Positions 49,112 through 58,557 of a stretch of DNA of 64,000 bases are shown here, piece by piece. A model generated the notes under the pieces. It saw only the letters and a program-made list of their open reading frames with translations. It was not told where the DNA came from and did not search any database. Numbering within the stretch: position 1 is the stretch's first letter; each line of letters begins with the position of its first letter. Origin of the DNA: Dermatophilaceae bacterium Sec6.4 (GTDB lineage: Bacteria > Actinomycetota > Actinomycetes > Actinomycetales > Dermatophilaceae); assembly GCA_039636865.1 (NCBI GenBank), contig CP144172.1, positions 3,472,001 to 3,536,000 on the forward strand, read 5' to 3'. The position numbers were made by a program, and so were the translations under genes.

Positions 49112-49300
49112 TCATCGACGGTTTTCTTTCCTATACCGAGCTAGACAGATCTCCGCAGGGTGGCTCCGGCTTGCCGATGCCGTCATTACCGTTCCTGCCG
49201 ATGTCTGAAGCAAAATGCTGATGCGCCTGAGTATCTTTCGGTCATGGCCCTGCCACCACAGGTAGTCAACCCAGGCGCCCTTATCCCAGATCAGCTTCAC
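49112..49300 (-). pseudogene. Txe/YoeB-type toxin, frameshifted and truncated
   Basis: The start MKLIWDKGAWVDYLWWQ followed by DRKILRRI matches YoeB/Txe mRNA interferases. Around codon 32 the frame is lost; shifting frame restores DIGRNGNDGIGKPEP and GDLSSS, the next part of the family, before a stop at 49131-49133. The C-terminal catalytic part (SRRITDEHRLVY-type with the essential Glu, Arg and His) is missing. It should be inactive. Its GTG overlaps the antitoxin stop as GTGA, keeping the ancestral operon layout. Confidence 0.75.
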
Positions 49301-49581
49301 TCGATCAGTTCTCGTTCCACGCCGTCATCGTTTTCGAGGCGACCTATGGACTCCAGCAGACGCCGAGCATTGGCCGGGCTTCGCAGGAGATACGCCGACT
49401 CCTTCAACGCCTCGCAGTCGTCAAGGGACACGATCACCACCGGGTCATGCCCTGCCCTCGTGATGACGACTTCCTCACGGTCATCGACAACAGCGTTAGG
49501 TGCCCCGCCTTTCTGCCTCAATAGCCCTACGCTGCGTCGCTGTTCCCAGGAGTACCCACCAGCTCGAATAGTCAGCCACAA
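49297..49581 (-). CDS. Phd/YefM-type antitoxin, probably N-terminally degraded
   Basis: 94-residue frame. From about residue 35 it matches YefM: VVDDREEVVITRAGHDPVV, then LDDCEALKESAYLLRSP and an acidic tail. The first 34 residues (MWLTIRAGGYSWEQRRS) do not resemble the usual SEAR-type DNA-binding start, so an upstream frameshift or recombination is likely. It lies directly ahead of the toxin remnant. It could be non-functional as repressor; an AT-rich segment with TATAGT/TATACA (49591-49600) and GGATATCC just upstream may be the old promoter or operator. Confidence 0.65.
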   Translation of the reverse strand: MWLTIRAGGYSWEQRRSVGLLRQKGGAPNAVVDDREEVVITRAGHDPVVIVSLDDCEALKESAYLLRSPANARRLLESIGRLENDDGVERELIE

Positions 49582-49716
49582 AGTTTACGTGTTGTATAGT
49601 TCGGATATCCAAAAGGCCGTCCTCCCGAGTCGCGGCACCAATAACAAGCAACGCACCGGACCGGGTTCTTATCGTCTACCCAACTGTGGGAGTCGATCCG
49701 GCTGGAAGGGTAGGAC

Positions 49717-50925
49717 GTGCAAGCGCTTCACTCAACACCGCCGCGTAAGACGTCAGGTCGACGCAGCGGTGTGATCGCCCGCCGCCTTGGCGCGGCGCTC
49801 GCTGCGGCAACCCTGCTGTGCTCGTGTGCCGCGCACAACGAGAGCGCATCCTCGCCCTCATCGCAGGAGAGCGCGAAAACCGCAGCGGCTCAGGATGCCA
49901 AACTCCCCGCCGGTGATTCGTTCTTCCCAACACCCACCGCCAGCCCGCCCGTACCGGTCTCGGAGCTGCCGACGCTGGGCGTCCAGTACAACGGCACCTG
50001 GAGCATCTACGACGATGCGGCCCGCGGTCGGGTGCTCGACCGACTCTCCGCAGCAGGAGTCAAGTGGGTGCGCATCGACGTCAGCTGGGCGACATTGCAG
50101 CCCCACCCGGGCGGTTACGACATGCAGTGGGGGGTCCCCTTCATCGACCATGTGCTGGCCCAGGCTCGGGCCAAGGGCTTCAAGATCCTGGTCACCTTCT
50201 GGCAGGCCCCGAAGTGGGCAAACGGATCGGACAACGTCGACGCCCCGCCCCGTGACCCCCGCCAGTTCGCCGCAGCCGCTGGATGGGCCGCGAATCGTTG
50301 GAAGTCCAGCGTGGATGCCTGGGAAATCTGGAACGAACCGAACTTCAACGGCTACTTCGTCGGAGCAAATCCTGCCACCTACACGCGACTGCTGTGTGAC
50401 ACCTACCCCGCCGTCAAAAAGGCCGATCCCAACAGCCCGGTCGTGTTCGGTGGCCTCATGTACAACGACGACGGGTGGCTCAAACGCGCTTACGCCGCGG
50501 GCGCGCACGGCTGTTTCGACGTGCTGGGCACCCATCCGTTCCAAGGCCCGTCCAAAGCCCCGCCGTCGACCCCCGACGACGGAAACGTCTGGAATCTGAC
50601 CCACACGCCGGCGGTACACAACGTGATGGTCGCCCACGGGGACGGAGCCAAACCGATCTGGTTCACCGAATTCGGCTGGTCATCGGCCCAACCCGCCAAC
50701 GCCAAGCCGTGGAACACCGGGGTCAGTGAGCAGACGCAAGCCGCCTACCTGACCCAGGCCGTCGAGATCACGGCTCGAAAGTACCCGTACGTGAAGGCCA
50801 TGTTCTGGTTCCGTGACTCCGATCAGAGCACCGGCAACGCTCACGAGGACCATTTTGGTCTGCTCCGGAAGAACCTGACCCCCAAACCTGCTTTGGCAGC
50901 TATGAAGGCCCTCACCCCACGCTGA
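49717..50925 (+). CDS. Secreted glycoside hydrolase (GH5/GH39-like)
   Basis: 402 aa. A signal peptide with LLCSCAAH near residue 35 may be a lipobox; a Ser/Ala linker follows. The catalytic TIM barrel has DVSWATLQPHPGGYD, the acid/base Glu in WEIWNEPNF (about residue 208) and the nucleophile Glu in IWFTEFGWSS (about residue 315). This clan A layout fits GH5, GH39 or related families; the substrate is unknown. The GTG start has GGAAGGG and TAGGA upstream. Confidence 0.88.
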   Translation: MQALHSTPPRKTSGRRSGVIARRLGAALAAATLLCSCAAHNESASSPSSQESAKTAAAQDAKLPAGDSFFPTPTASPPVPVSELPTLGVQYNGTWSIYDDAARGRVLDRLSAAGVKWVRIDVSWATLQPHPGGYDMQWGVPFIDHVLAQARAKGFKILVTFWQAPKWANGSDNVDAPPRDPRQFAAAAGWAANRWKSSVDAWEIWNEPNFNGYFVGANPATYTRLLCDTYPAVKKADPNSPVVFGGLMYNDDGWLKRAYAAGAHGCFDVLGTHPFQGPSKAPPSTPDDGNVWNLTHTPAVHNVMVAHGDGAKPIWFTEFGWSSAQPANAKPWNTGVSEQTQAAYLTQAVEITARKYPYVKAMFWFRDSDQSTGNAHEDHFGLLRKNLTPKPALAAMKALTPR

Positions 50926-50996
50926 CCCGCACGACGCAGCGATCCGCACCTGCACATGCCGGACCGTCCGACGATTGAACGCCGAACGCCCGCTTC

Positions 50997-52523
50997 CTAC
51001 GCAGTACGCGCCGGCGACGTCGCGGATGCAACCAGCGCTTTGTCGAGTTGGGCGTAACGGTGCGACCACGGTTGGGCCTCTTCGAGCTGCGCGGCAAGTT
51101 GGAGCAGTAACCCGTCGCCGCCGAGGCGTCCGACAAATTGCACACCTAGTGGCAGGCCGGTGTCGGTCCAGTGCAGCGGCACGCTGATCGCAGGTCGTCC
51201 GGTCAGGTTCGCGAGCTGGGTGTAGGGCACCCAGCCGAGGTTGTCCGCGATCATCTGGTCGAGCACGCCCGTTGCCGCGAGCAGCTTGCCGGCCCGCACT
51301 TTCGCGACGACCCGCGCGGCGCTCTGAAGCCGATTGGGTGTCCCCAGGGCACCCACCTCGACAGGCGGCTTTGCCAGCGTCGGGGTCAGCAGCAGGTCGT
51401 AACTCTGATGGAACGCCGCTAGGGACTGGATGTAGTCGTTGGTGTTCGCCAGCGAGCGCAGCAGCGGGAGCATCCCGGCCGCCCGGCCGAGCTCGGCGCA
51501 TGCCAGGGTGTCGGCCTCGAACTGACTGTCCGGAGCGCTCAACCTCCGTTTGATCTCGGCGACCTGGCCGTAGAGCTGGGCGAACCAGATGGTCAGGAAG
51601 TCCCGCGCCAGCGCCTCGTCGTTGTGCGGCGGCGCCACCTCCTGCACCTCGTGTCCCAACTCGGTGAGCAGCTCGGCAGCGGTTTGCACCGCGGTGACCG
51701 CCTCACGGTCGGGGTGGGCGTTGATCGCGGACGAGCAGGAGTAACCGATCCGCAGGGTGCCCGGTGGCCGGGTGATCAGGTCGGCGAACGGCACCGGCGG
51801 TAGCGCCGCGTCGTACCCGGCGCCCTGATCGCCGCCGATGATGGCGTCCAGCAGGGCGGCGCTGTCCCGGACGGTCCGCGAGACGACGCCCTGGGTCGAC
51901 ATCCCCAGCAGTGACTCGCCGGTCTGCGGACCGTACGGCCCGATCCCGCGAGAGGTCTTCAGCCCGACCAGACCGTTGCAGGCCGCGGGTATTCGCACCG
52001 AGCCACCACCGTCGTTGGCTCCGGCAGCCGGCACGATGCCCGCAGCGACCGCCGCGCCGGACCCACCGGAAGAACCGCCCGGGGTACGGGTGAGATTCCA
52101 CGGATTACGCGCAGCGCCCCACAGCTCGGGCTCGGTGATCGCCTTCGCGCCGAACTCCGGTGTGTTCGTCTTACCGAAGATGACCAGTCCCGCGTCCAGG
52201 AAACGCTGGGTCACCAGGGAATGGCGTTCAGCGATGTCACCCGCCAGCGCACGCGAGCCGTTGGACGTTGCGAAACCGGCGTACTCCTGCCCAAGATCCT
52301 TGATCAGGAACGGAACCCCCGCAAAGGGCCCTGCCAACTCCGGGTCAACCGCCCGGGCGTCAGCGACCTGCGTCAGCGGGGTGACCACCGCGTTGAGCGA
52401 TGGGTTGACCTCGTCGCAGCGTTGCCGGGCCAGCGCGAGCAGCTCTACAGCGGTGATCTCCTTCTCGGCGACCAGACCGGCCAGAGTCGTTGCGTCACAG
52501 GTGAGGTACTCGCTCAGGTCCAT
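50997..52523 (-). CDS. Amidase signature family amidase
   Basis: 508 aa. The Ser-Ser-Lys triad is visible as Lys in [10 protein letters not shown] (about residue 75), the Gly/Ser-rich [14 protein letters not shown] (about 155) and [18 protein letters not shown] (about 175). Members hydrolyse amides or act in amidotransfer; without gatB-type neighbours a free amidase is more likely. The ATG at 52523 has TACACT six bases upstream. The frame runs open far upstream through kup, but that part is a shadow. Confidence 0.93.
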   Translation of the reverse strand: MDLSEYLTCDATTLAGLVAEKEITAVELLALARQRCDEVNPSLNAVVTPLTQVADARAVDPELAGPFAGVPFLIKDLGQEYAGFATSNGSRALAGDIAERHSLVTQRFLDAGLVIFGKTNTPEFGAKAITEPELWGAARNPWNLTRTPGGSSGGSGAAVAAGIVPAAGANDGGGSVRIPAACNGLVGLKTSRGIGPYGPQTGESLLGMSTQGVVSRTVRDSAALLDAIIGGDQGAGYDAALPPVPFADLITRPPGTLRIGYSCSSAINAHPDREAVTAVQTAAELLTELGHEVQEVAPPHNDEALARDFLTIWFAQLYGQVAEIKRRLSAPDSQFEADTLACAELGRAAGMLPLLRSLANTNDYIQSLAAFHQSYDLLLTPTLAKPPVEVGALGTPNRLQSAARVVAKVRAGKLLAATGVLDQMIADNLGWVPYTQLANLTGRPAISVPLHWTDTGLPLGVQFVGRLGGDGLLLQLAAQLEEAQPWSHRYAQLDKALVASATSPARTA

Positions 52524-52529
52524 CGCCAG

Positions 52530-52535
52530 AGTGTA
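52530..52535 (-). promoter_or_regulatory. Predicted -10 element, leaderless amidase transcript
   Basis: On the minus strand TACACT stands exactly six bases before the amidase ATG, lying between it and the kup stop. No ribosome binding site is seen. Confidence 0.4.
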
Positions 52536-52558
52536 GGGGTCGACCTCGCCGCCCGGGC

Positions 52559-54559
52559 TCACAGGTTGATGGGGAAGCCCAACGTGACCGTATTCTCCAC
52601 CGGCAGGTTGAAGTAACGCGCCGGGTCCGCAGCGTTGTGCGCCATCGCCATGAACAGCGCCTTGCGCCATCCGGGCATGCCGGGCGCGTTCGTGCGTTGG
52701 ATCGATGCCCGGGACAGGAAATAGGTGGCGTTGTTCGGGTCGAACGCGATACCGCACCCTGGCAACAGCTTCTCCGAGGCAGCGAGAAGGGCCGCCGGAA
52801 TGTCGGGGCGGTCGGAGAATCCGATGTGCATGGTCAGGTGCGCGATGCCGTCCTCCGTGCTGCCGAGGTGATCGAGCTCCAACCGCTCCGGACCGTCTAT
52901 ATGCGGTACGCCGTGCCGCTCGACCGAGACGATGACCACCTGCTCGTGCAGGATGCCGTTGTGGTCGACGTTGGCCCGCATCGCCAGTGGTGTGTTGACC
53001 TTGGACGGGTTGGGAAAGATGGCCGTGCCGGGCACGCGCGGCAGACCCTTGGCGTGCACCTCGGCCACGAAGTCCGCGAGCAGACCCTCCTTCGCCGTTC
53101 GCTTCGCCGTGACCAGGTCGCGGCCCTTGCGCCAACTGGTCATCACCAGGAACAGGGATGCGGCGATCGCCAGCGGCAACCAGCCTCCGTGCAGCACCTT
53201 GGTCAAGTTGCCGAACAGGAAGATCGCCTCGACGCCGCCGAAGATCACCCCGGCGCTGATCAGTTTCCACGCGGGCCAACGCCACAAGGCCCGCGCCACG
53301 ATCAGCATCAGCGTGGTGTCGACCACGAGGGCTCCGGTGACGGCAATTCCGTACGCCGTCGCAAGACGCTGCGAGGAGCGGAAGAGCACCACCAGGACCA
53401 CGACACCGATGTACAACATGGTGTTGATCGCCGGTAGGTAGACCTGCCCCGCCGACTTGTCCGAGGTCTGCCGCACCGTCAGCGAGGGCAGCAGACCCAG
53501 GCTGCTGGCTTGCCGGGCGATCGAGAACGACCCGGTGATGACTGCCTGCGAGGCAATGACGGTCGCCGCCGTCGCGAGGATGACAACGGGGAAGCGCGCC
53601 CACTCGGTGATCTGCAGGAAGAACGGGTTGGCGGCCGACTTCGGATCGGCGAGGATCTGGGCGGCCTGGCCCAGATAGTTCAGCGTCAGGCACGGAAACA
53701 CCACGAAGAACCACGCCCGGGCAATCGCCGGCCGCCCGAAGTGACCCATGTCGGCGTACAGCGCCTCCGCACCGGTGATGCACAACACCACCGCCCCCAT
53801 CGCGACGAACGCGAGGTAGGGGTGGTCCCCGATGAACACCAGCGCATAGGTCGGCAGCAATCCGCGGACAACCCCTGGGGTCCGCAACACCGACACCAGA
53901 CCGATGGCCCCGATGACCCCGAACCAGATCAACATGATCGGCCCGAACGCCGAGCCCACCTTGCCGGTCCCCCAGCGTTGCGCGAGGAAGAGCAAGGTCA
54001 GAATGACCAGGGCGATCGGCAGCACCAGGTGCCCCAGACCCGGCTGGGCGACCTGCAGACCCTCCACGGAGGACAGCACCGAAATCGCGGGCGTGATCAC
54101 CGAGTCGCCGAAGAACAGGCTGGCACCGAGCATGGCCAGGACGACGGCAGCCGCTACCCGCTTGGGCGACTTCGAGGTCATCACCCGTTGCGACAGCGCA
54201 GCCAGTGCCATCACGCCGCCCTCACCCTCGTTGTCAGCACGCATCAGGATCGCGATGTACTTGATCGAGACGATCAGCGTGATCGACCAGACGATCAGCG
54301 ATATGACGCCGTAGACGTCGGCCTCGGTGGGCTTGACCAGGCCGTTGTCGAGGGAGAATACCGTCTGCATCGAGTACAGCGGGCTGGTGCCGATATCACC
54401 GAACACCACGCCGAGTGCGGCGAGCGCCACCGCAGCGGCAGGCCCGTGTTGCTGACCGGCACCACCCGTGGGCCCGGACTTCTCCGCTGCAGTCGCCTCG
54501 GTGACCGCCGAATCCGTCGCTGGTGCTTCGGTATCGCGTTCTTCACTGGAATTGCTCAC
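52559..54559 (-). CDS. kup: KUP-family potassium uptake protein
   Basis: 666 aa. A charged N-terminal extension of about 40 residues precedes LGVVFGDIGTSPLYSMQTVF, the KUP signature, then about 12 helices including FFGDSVITPAISVLSSVEGL and GAEALYADMGHFG, and a soluble C-terminal domain of about 190 residues. It imports K+ with H+. The GTG at 54559 is used. It is next to nhaA and a terC homologue, so a cation-homeostasis cluster is likely. Confidence 0.95.
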   Translation of the reverse strand: MSNSSEERDTEAPATDSAVTEATAAEKSGPTGGAGQQHGPAAAVALAALGVVFGDIGTSPLYSMQTVFSLDNGLVKPTEADVYGVISLIVWSITLIVSIKYIAILMRADNEGEGGVMALAALSQRVMTSKSPKRVAAAVVLAMLGASLFFGDSVITPAISVLSSVEGLQVAQPGLGHLVLPIALVILTLLFLAQRWGTGKVGSAFGPIMLIWFGVIGAIGLVSVLRTPGVVRGLLPTYALVFIGDHPYLAFVAMGAVVLCITGAEALYADMGHFGRPAIARAWFFVVFPCLTLNYLGQAAQILADPKSAANPFFLQITEWARFPVVILATAATVIASQAVITGSFSIARQASSLGLLPSLTVRQTSDKSAGQVYLPAINTMLYIGVVVLVVLFRSSQRLATAYGIAVTGALVVDTTLMLIVARALWRWPAWKLISAGVIFGGVEAIFLFGNLTKVLHGGWLPLAIAASLFLVMTSWRKGRDLVTAKRTAKEGLLADFVAEVHAKGLPRVPGTAIFPNPSKVNTPLAMRANVDHNGILHEQVVIVSVERHGVPHIDGPERLELDHLGSTEDGIAHLTMHIGFSDRPDIPAALLAASEKLLPGCGIAFDPNNATYFLSRASIQRTNAPGMPGWRKALFMAMAHNAADPARYFNLPVENTVTLGFPINL

Positions 54560-54667
54560 GTTGCGCGGGACCTTAAACCTGATAGATGAAAGAACGATGG
54601 GAGGTGTGGGTCTCGTGGCCCAGGGTGGGACGGTACGCCGATCTGGTGGGCATCAAAGGTGTAGAGG

Positions 54668-55885
54668 TCAGTTGTTCTGCATGCTGACGGACGACGCGGA
54701 TTGCCGTCGGCCCACGATCAGCAGAATGGCCGCGCCGAGTACTGCAGCGGCGATCGAGCCGAAGAAGATTCCCACCTTCGCAGTCTGCACCAGTTCGTCC
54801 TGGTCGTACGCAAGCTCGGCAATGAACAACGACACGGTGAAACCGATGCCCGCTACGGCGGCAACCCCGACCACGTGCACCGCCTGGACCCCGTCGGGCA
54901 GGCGGCCCAGTCCGGTGCGGACGCAGATCCCCACCGCCGCGCTGATACCGATGATCTTGCCGAGCAGCAGCCCGGCGGCGATTGCCCACGTCAACGAGTT
55001 ACTCGTTGCCTGCCCCAGAAGTCCGCCGCGAAAATCGACGCCTGCGTTGGCCAGCGCGAACAAGGGGACGATGGCAAAGGCGGAGTAGGGGTGCAAGCGG
55101 TGTTCCAAGGTGGACAACACGTCGCGGCCGCTGACCTTTCCGGCCGGGGTCAGCAGGCCCAGAGCGACACCGGCGATCGTGGCGTGTACCCCGGACTCCA
55201 ACGTCGCCAACCACACCCCGACTCCCACCACCACGTAGGGCCAAATCGCGTGGACGCCCATTCTTCGCAACCCCACAACGATGAGCAGTCCGGCCACACT
55301 CGCGGCAAGCCACCCGATGGACACCCCTCCCGAGTAGAAGATCGCGATGACCGTGATCGCAATGATGTCGTCCACGATCGCAATGGTCAGCAGCAGCAGT
55401 TTGGCGCCGGCGGGTACCCGGCTTCCCAACAGGGCCAGGACCCCGACCGCGAAAGCAATGTCGGTGGCCATTGGGATTCCCCACCCGCTGCTGGCTTCTC
55501 CGCGCGCCAACGCGACGAAGATGAGAGCCGGCAGGACAACCCCGCCCACGGCAGCGACCGCTGGTAGCACTGCCGCCCGCCGATCGCGCAACTCACCGAT
55601 CACGAGTTCTCGTTTGATCTCCAACCCCACGACGAAAAAGAAGATCGCCATCAATCCGTCGTTGACCCAGTGCTGCAGGTCCTCGGTGACCGACAGCGAC
55701 CCCCGACCGAGGGTGAGCCGGAAACCCCACAGCGATTCGTAACTGCCCGAGAACGAGCTGTTGGCCCAGATGACGGCGACCACCGCCGCCAGCACCAGCA
55801 CGATCCCGCCGGCGGCCTCGTCGTGCAGGAACTCCCATAGCGGGTCCAGCACTTTGCGTTGCAGCATCGGATCGGGCTCGGTCAT
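54668..55885 (-). CDS. nhaA: NhaA sodium/proton antiporter
   Basis: 405 aa, about 12 membrane helices. The transport Asp pair lies in GIPMATDIAFAVG and TIAIVDDIIAITVIA, and FFFVVGLEIKRELVIGEL is another signature. It exports Na+ or Li+ and helps regulate pH. It is followed by kup on the same strand after 108 bases and is divergent from terC. Confidence 0.95.
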   Translation of the reverse strand: MTEPDPMLQRKVLDPLWEFLHDEAAGGIVLVLAAVVAVIWANSSFSGSYESLWGFRLTLGRGSLSVTEDLQHWVNDGLMAIFFFVVGLEIKRELVIGELRDRRAAVLPAVAAVGGVVLPALIFVALARGEASSGWGIPMATDIAFAVGVLALLGSRVPAGAKLLLLTIAIVDDIIAITVIAIFYSGGVSIGWLAASVAGLLIVVGLRRMGVHAIWPYVVVGVGVWLATLESGVHATIAGVALGLLTPAGKVSGRDVLSTLEHRLHPYSAFAIVPLFALANAGVDFRGGLLGQATSNSLTWAIAAGLLLGKIIGISAAVGICVRTGLGRLPDGVQAVHVVGVAAVAGIGFTVSLFIAELAYDQDELVQTAKVGIFFGSIAAAVLGAAILLIVGRRQSASSVSMQNN

Positions 55886-56178
55886 CGGTGTCTCCTGGCT
55901 TGTGCCCCGTCATCTGCCCCGCGGGTGGACGGCAAACAGCAGTCGTCGATGTCTCATCACCCGCCGCCAAACTACTACGGCCAACCGAGATACACCGGGT
56001 GCGTTCCCTTGAGGACGACCACATCAAGCAGCCTGATCTCCTATCGTTGTATTGCCTTAACCCGGCAGAAATAAGGCCATATGTTGTCCGTAATACCGCC
56101 TTACCTGCGTTGTCCTTGCACTCCACACTTGAAACAGCGGCGACCGCACGGGTTGCCATCCTGATTCCTGGAGTTGCC
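55886..56178. promoter_or_regulatory. Divergent nhaA/terC intergenic region
   Basis: 293 bases with a local AT-rich part (about 56030-56110). TAAGGC and GCCTTA (around 56075-56105) form a short inverted repeat that might be an operator. No known riboswitch was recognised. Promoters of both nhaA and terC are expected here. Confidence 0.4.
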
Positions 56179-57186
56179 ATGTTGACTGTTCCCCTGTGGG
56201 CCTGGGCCGCCTTCGCGGCCGTGATCGCGATCATGCTGCTGATCGACCTGTTGGCGCACCGCGGTGCGCACGTCATCGGCTTCAAAGAAGCCGCCTGGTG
56301 GAGCGCCCTGTGGGTAGGGCTGTCACTGGTATTCGCAGTTTTCGTCACATTCACCCTGGGCACGACTGCCGGGGTTGAGTTCACCACCGCCTGGCTACTG
56401 GAGAAGAGCCTGTCGGTCGACAACCTGTTCGTGTTCGCGTTGATCTTCGGGTACTTCAAGGTGCCGCGGGCCTACCAGCACCGGGTGCTGTTCTACGGCG
56501 TGATCGGCGCGCTGGTCTTCCGCGGAATCTTCCTCGCCGCCGGTATCGCCATCGTCAGCAAGTTCACCGCCGTCCTGTTCGTGTTCGCCGCGATCCTGCT
56601 CTACAGCGCTTACAAACTGATGAAAGACGAAGAGGAGAGCTTCGACCCCAGCACCAGCTTCGCGGTACGCCTCCTACGCAAGATCATCCCGGTCCGCGAT
56701 GAGTACGCCGGCACGAAGTTCTTCCTCAAGGAAGCCGGTAAGCGCGTCGCCACCCCACTGCTCGCGGTGGTCGTCGCCATCGAAGCCGCCGACCTGGTCT
56801 TCGCCGTCGACAGCGTTCCCGCGGTCCTGGCCGTCAGCGACGACCCGTTCATCGTCTACTCCAGCAACGCCTTCGCCATCCTCGGGCTGCGGGCCCTGTA
56901 CTTCCTGCTCTCGGGTCTGCTCGAGCGGTTCCACTACCTGTCCAAGGGCCTGGCCATCATCCTAGCCTTCATCGGCTTCAAGCTCATCCTGCAGGCCAGC
57001 CACAAGGTCATCAGCACCTCCATCCCGGAGATCCCGTCCCTGCTCAGCCTCGCGGTCATCATCGTGGTGCTGGCGGCCTCTATCCTGCTCAGCCTGAAGG
57101 TGCCCGCACCGGAACCAGAGCCTGGGACCGATGAGCAGGGCAGCCAGGACCTCATCGATGAGCAGCCCTCCAAGGACCGCGTCTAA
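56179..57186 (+). CDS. TerC/Alx family integral membrane protein
   Basis: 335 aa, about nine membrane helices. LLEKSLSVDNLFVFALIFG and VVVAIEAADLVFAVDSVPAV carry the paired acidic residues typical of TerC/Alx proteins, and TPLLAVV and SNAFAILGLRALYF are conserved. These proteins export Mn2+ or assist metalation of secreted proteins; some give tellurite resistance. The ATG at 56179 with GGAG upstream is chosen over an open frame extending 97 codons further, which lacks similarity. Confidence 0.93.
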   Translation: MLTVPLWAWAAFAAVIAIMLLIDLLAHRGAHVIGFKEAAWWSALWVGLSLVFAVFVTFTLGTTAGVEFTTAWLLEKSLSVDNLFVFALIFGYFKVPRAYQHRVLFYGVIGALVFRGIFLAAGIAIVSKFTAVLFVFAAILLYSAYKLMKDEEESFDPSTSFAVRLLRKIIPVRDEYAGTKFFLKEAGKRVATPLLAVVVAIEAADLVFAVDSVPAVLAVSDDPFIVYSSNAFAILGLRALYFLLSGLLERFHYLSKGLAIILAFIGFKLILQASHKVISTSIPEIPSLLSLAVIIVVLAASILLSLKVPAPEPEPGTDEQGSQDLIDEQPSKDRV

Positions 57187-57189
57187 CCT

Positions 57190-58557
57190 GTGCTCACCGT
57201 TCTCAGCATCGCGTTCGGGGTGGTGGTCGTTATGGCGATCACCACCCTGACCGGTTACTTCGTCGCTCAGGAATTCGCGTACATGTCGGTGGACCGGTCG
57301 CGGTTGAAGGCGCAGGCGCACGCCGGTGACGGCGGGGCTGTCCGCGCGCTGAGCGTGACCGGCCGGACCTCCTTCATGCTGTCGGGCGCCCAGCTGGGAA
57401 TCACTGTGACCGGCCTGCTGGTGGGGTACGTCGCCGAGCCGCTGATCGGCCGCGGTCTGGGTGAGTTACTCGGCGGTGTCGGCGTTCCCACCGCAGTAGG
57501 CATCGGTCTCGGAACGATCGTCGCCCTGCTGTTCTGCACGGTGGTCCAGATGCTCTTCGGAGAGCTGGTCCCCAAGAATCTTGCGATTGCCCGACCAGAA
57601 CCCGTCGCCCGATGGTTGGCCAGATCGACCACGCTCTACCTGAAGGTGTTCGGGTGGCTGATCCGGGTGTTCGACCAGTCCTCGAACCTGCTGCTGAGGG
57701 CGCTGCGGATCCAGCCGGTCCATGACGTCGAACACTCTGCGACACCACGGGATCTGGAACACATCGTCGCGACGTCCCACGAGTCCGGTGAGCTGCCCCC
57801 GCACCTGTCAGCCCTGCTGGACAGGATCCTTGACTTCCCGACCCGCACCGCCGTGCACGCGATGGTTCCCAGGGCGCGGATCGACACCGTCCAGGCCGAC
57901 GAACCGGTGGCCGACGTGCTGGAACAGATGGGCGCAGGCCACACCCGTTACCCGGTGATCGGGTCGACGCCCGATGACCTGTGCGGGGTCATCGACCTGC
58001 ACGATCTGCTCGAGGTGCCCACCGAGGGGACCGTGCGCACCCGCACCCGCACCGCCGTGATCGTCCCCACCACACTGCCGCTGCCCGACGTGCTGACACA
58101 CCTGGTGACCGCAGAGCAGGAGATGGCTCTGGTCGTTGATGAGTACGGCGGATTCGCCGGGATCGTGACCATTGAGGACATTGCTGAGGAACTCGTCGGA
58201 GAGATCGCCGACGAACACGACCCGAAGACCGGCAATGGCAGGGCCGGTTCCGCGGCCGAGGGCTGGACGATGCCCGGTGACCTACACATCGACGAGGTGG
58301 AACGCATCCTGGGCCATCACCTGCCCACCGGAGACTTCGAAACCCTTGCCGGCGCGGTGATCGCGCACTTCGGTGGCTTCCCGGGCCCCGGCGACGTCGT
58401 GACCATTGCTCTTGCACCCGAACCCGCAGATCTGGTCGGCAACGGTGGACCCCTCGTGCGGGAACTGGTCGCCGAAGTCCGGCAGATCGACCATTACGTG
58501 CCGTCGATGCTCTTCGTGACGCTTGCCGTCGGCCGGCAGGGGTCATCAGATGTTTAG
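57190..58557 (+). CDS. CNNM/CorC-type hemolysin-family protein
   Basis: 455 aa. A DUF21/CNNM membrane domain (about residues 1-195) is followed by two CBS domains (about 215-335: VHAMVPRARIDTVQ and LALVVDEYGGFAGIVT) and a C-terminal CorC_HlyC domain (about 360-445). Such proteins are linked to Mg2+ or Co2+ efflux. The GTG at 57190 follows the terC stop by a few bases and the stop overlaps the next gene by eight bases. Confidence 0.92.
   Translation: MLTVLSIAFGVVVVMAITTLTGYFVAQEFAYMSVDRSRLKAQAHAGDGGAVRALSVTGRTSFMLSGAQLGITVTGLLVGYVAEPLIGRGLGELLGGVGVPTAVGIGLGTIVALLFCTVVQMLFGELVPKNLAIARPEPVARWLARSTTLYLKVFGWLIRVFDQSSNLLLRALRIQPVHDVEHSATPRDLEHIVATSHESGELPPHLSALLDRILDFPTRTAVHAMVPRARIDTVQADEPVADVLEQMGAGHTRYPVIGSTPDDLCGVIDLHDLLEVPTEGTVRTRTRTAVIVPTTLPLPDVLTHLVTAEQEMALVVDEYGGFAGIVTIEDIAEELVGEIADEHDPKTGNGRAGSAAEGWTMPGDLHIDEVERILGHHLPTGDFETLAGAVIAHFGGFPGPGDVVTIALAPEPADLVGNGGPLVRELVAEVRQIDHYVPSMLFVTLAVGRQGSSDV

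Noticed and set aside
50997..53783. A 928-codon open frame on the minus strand covering the amidase and part of kup
   Set aside because: The part upstream of 52523 is an off-frame shadow of kup; the amidase domain and a leaderless promoter begin at 52523.
55886..56178. Possible manganese (yybP-ykoY) riboswitch ahead of the terC-like gene
   Set aside because: Family context suggested it, but the conserved loop sequences were not found.
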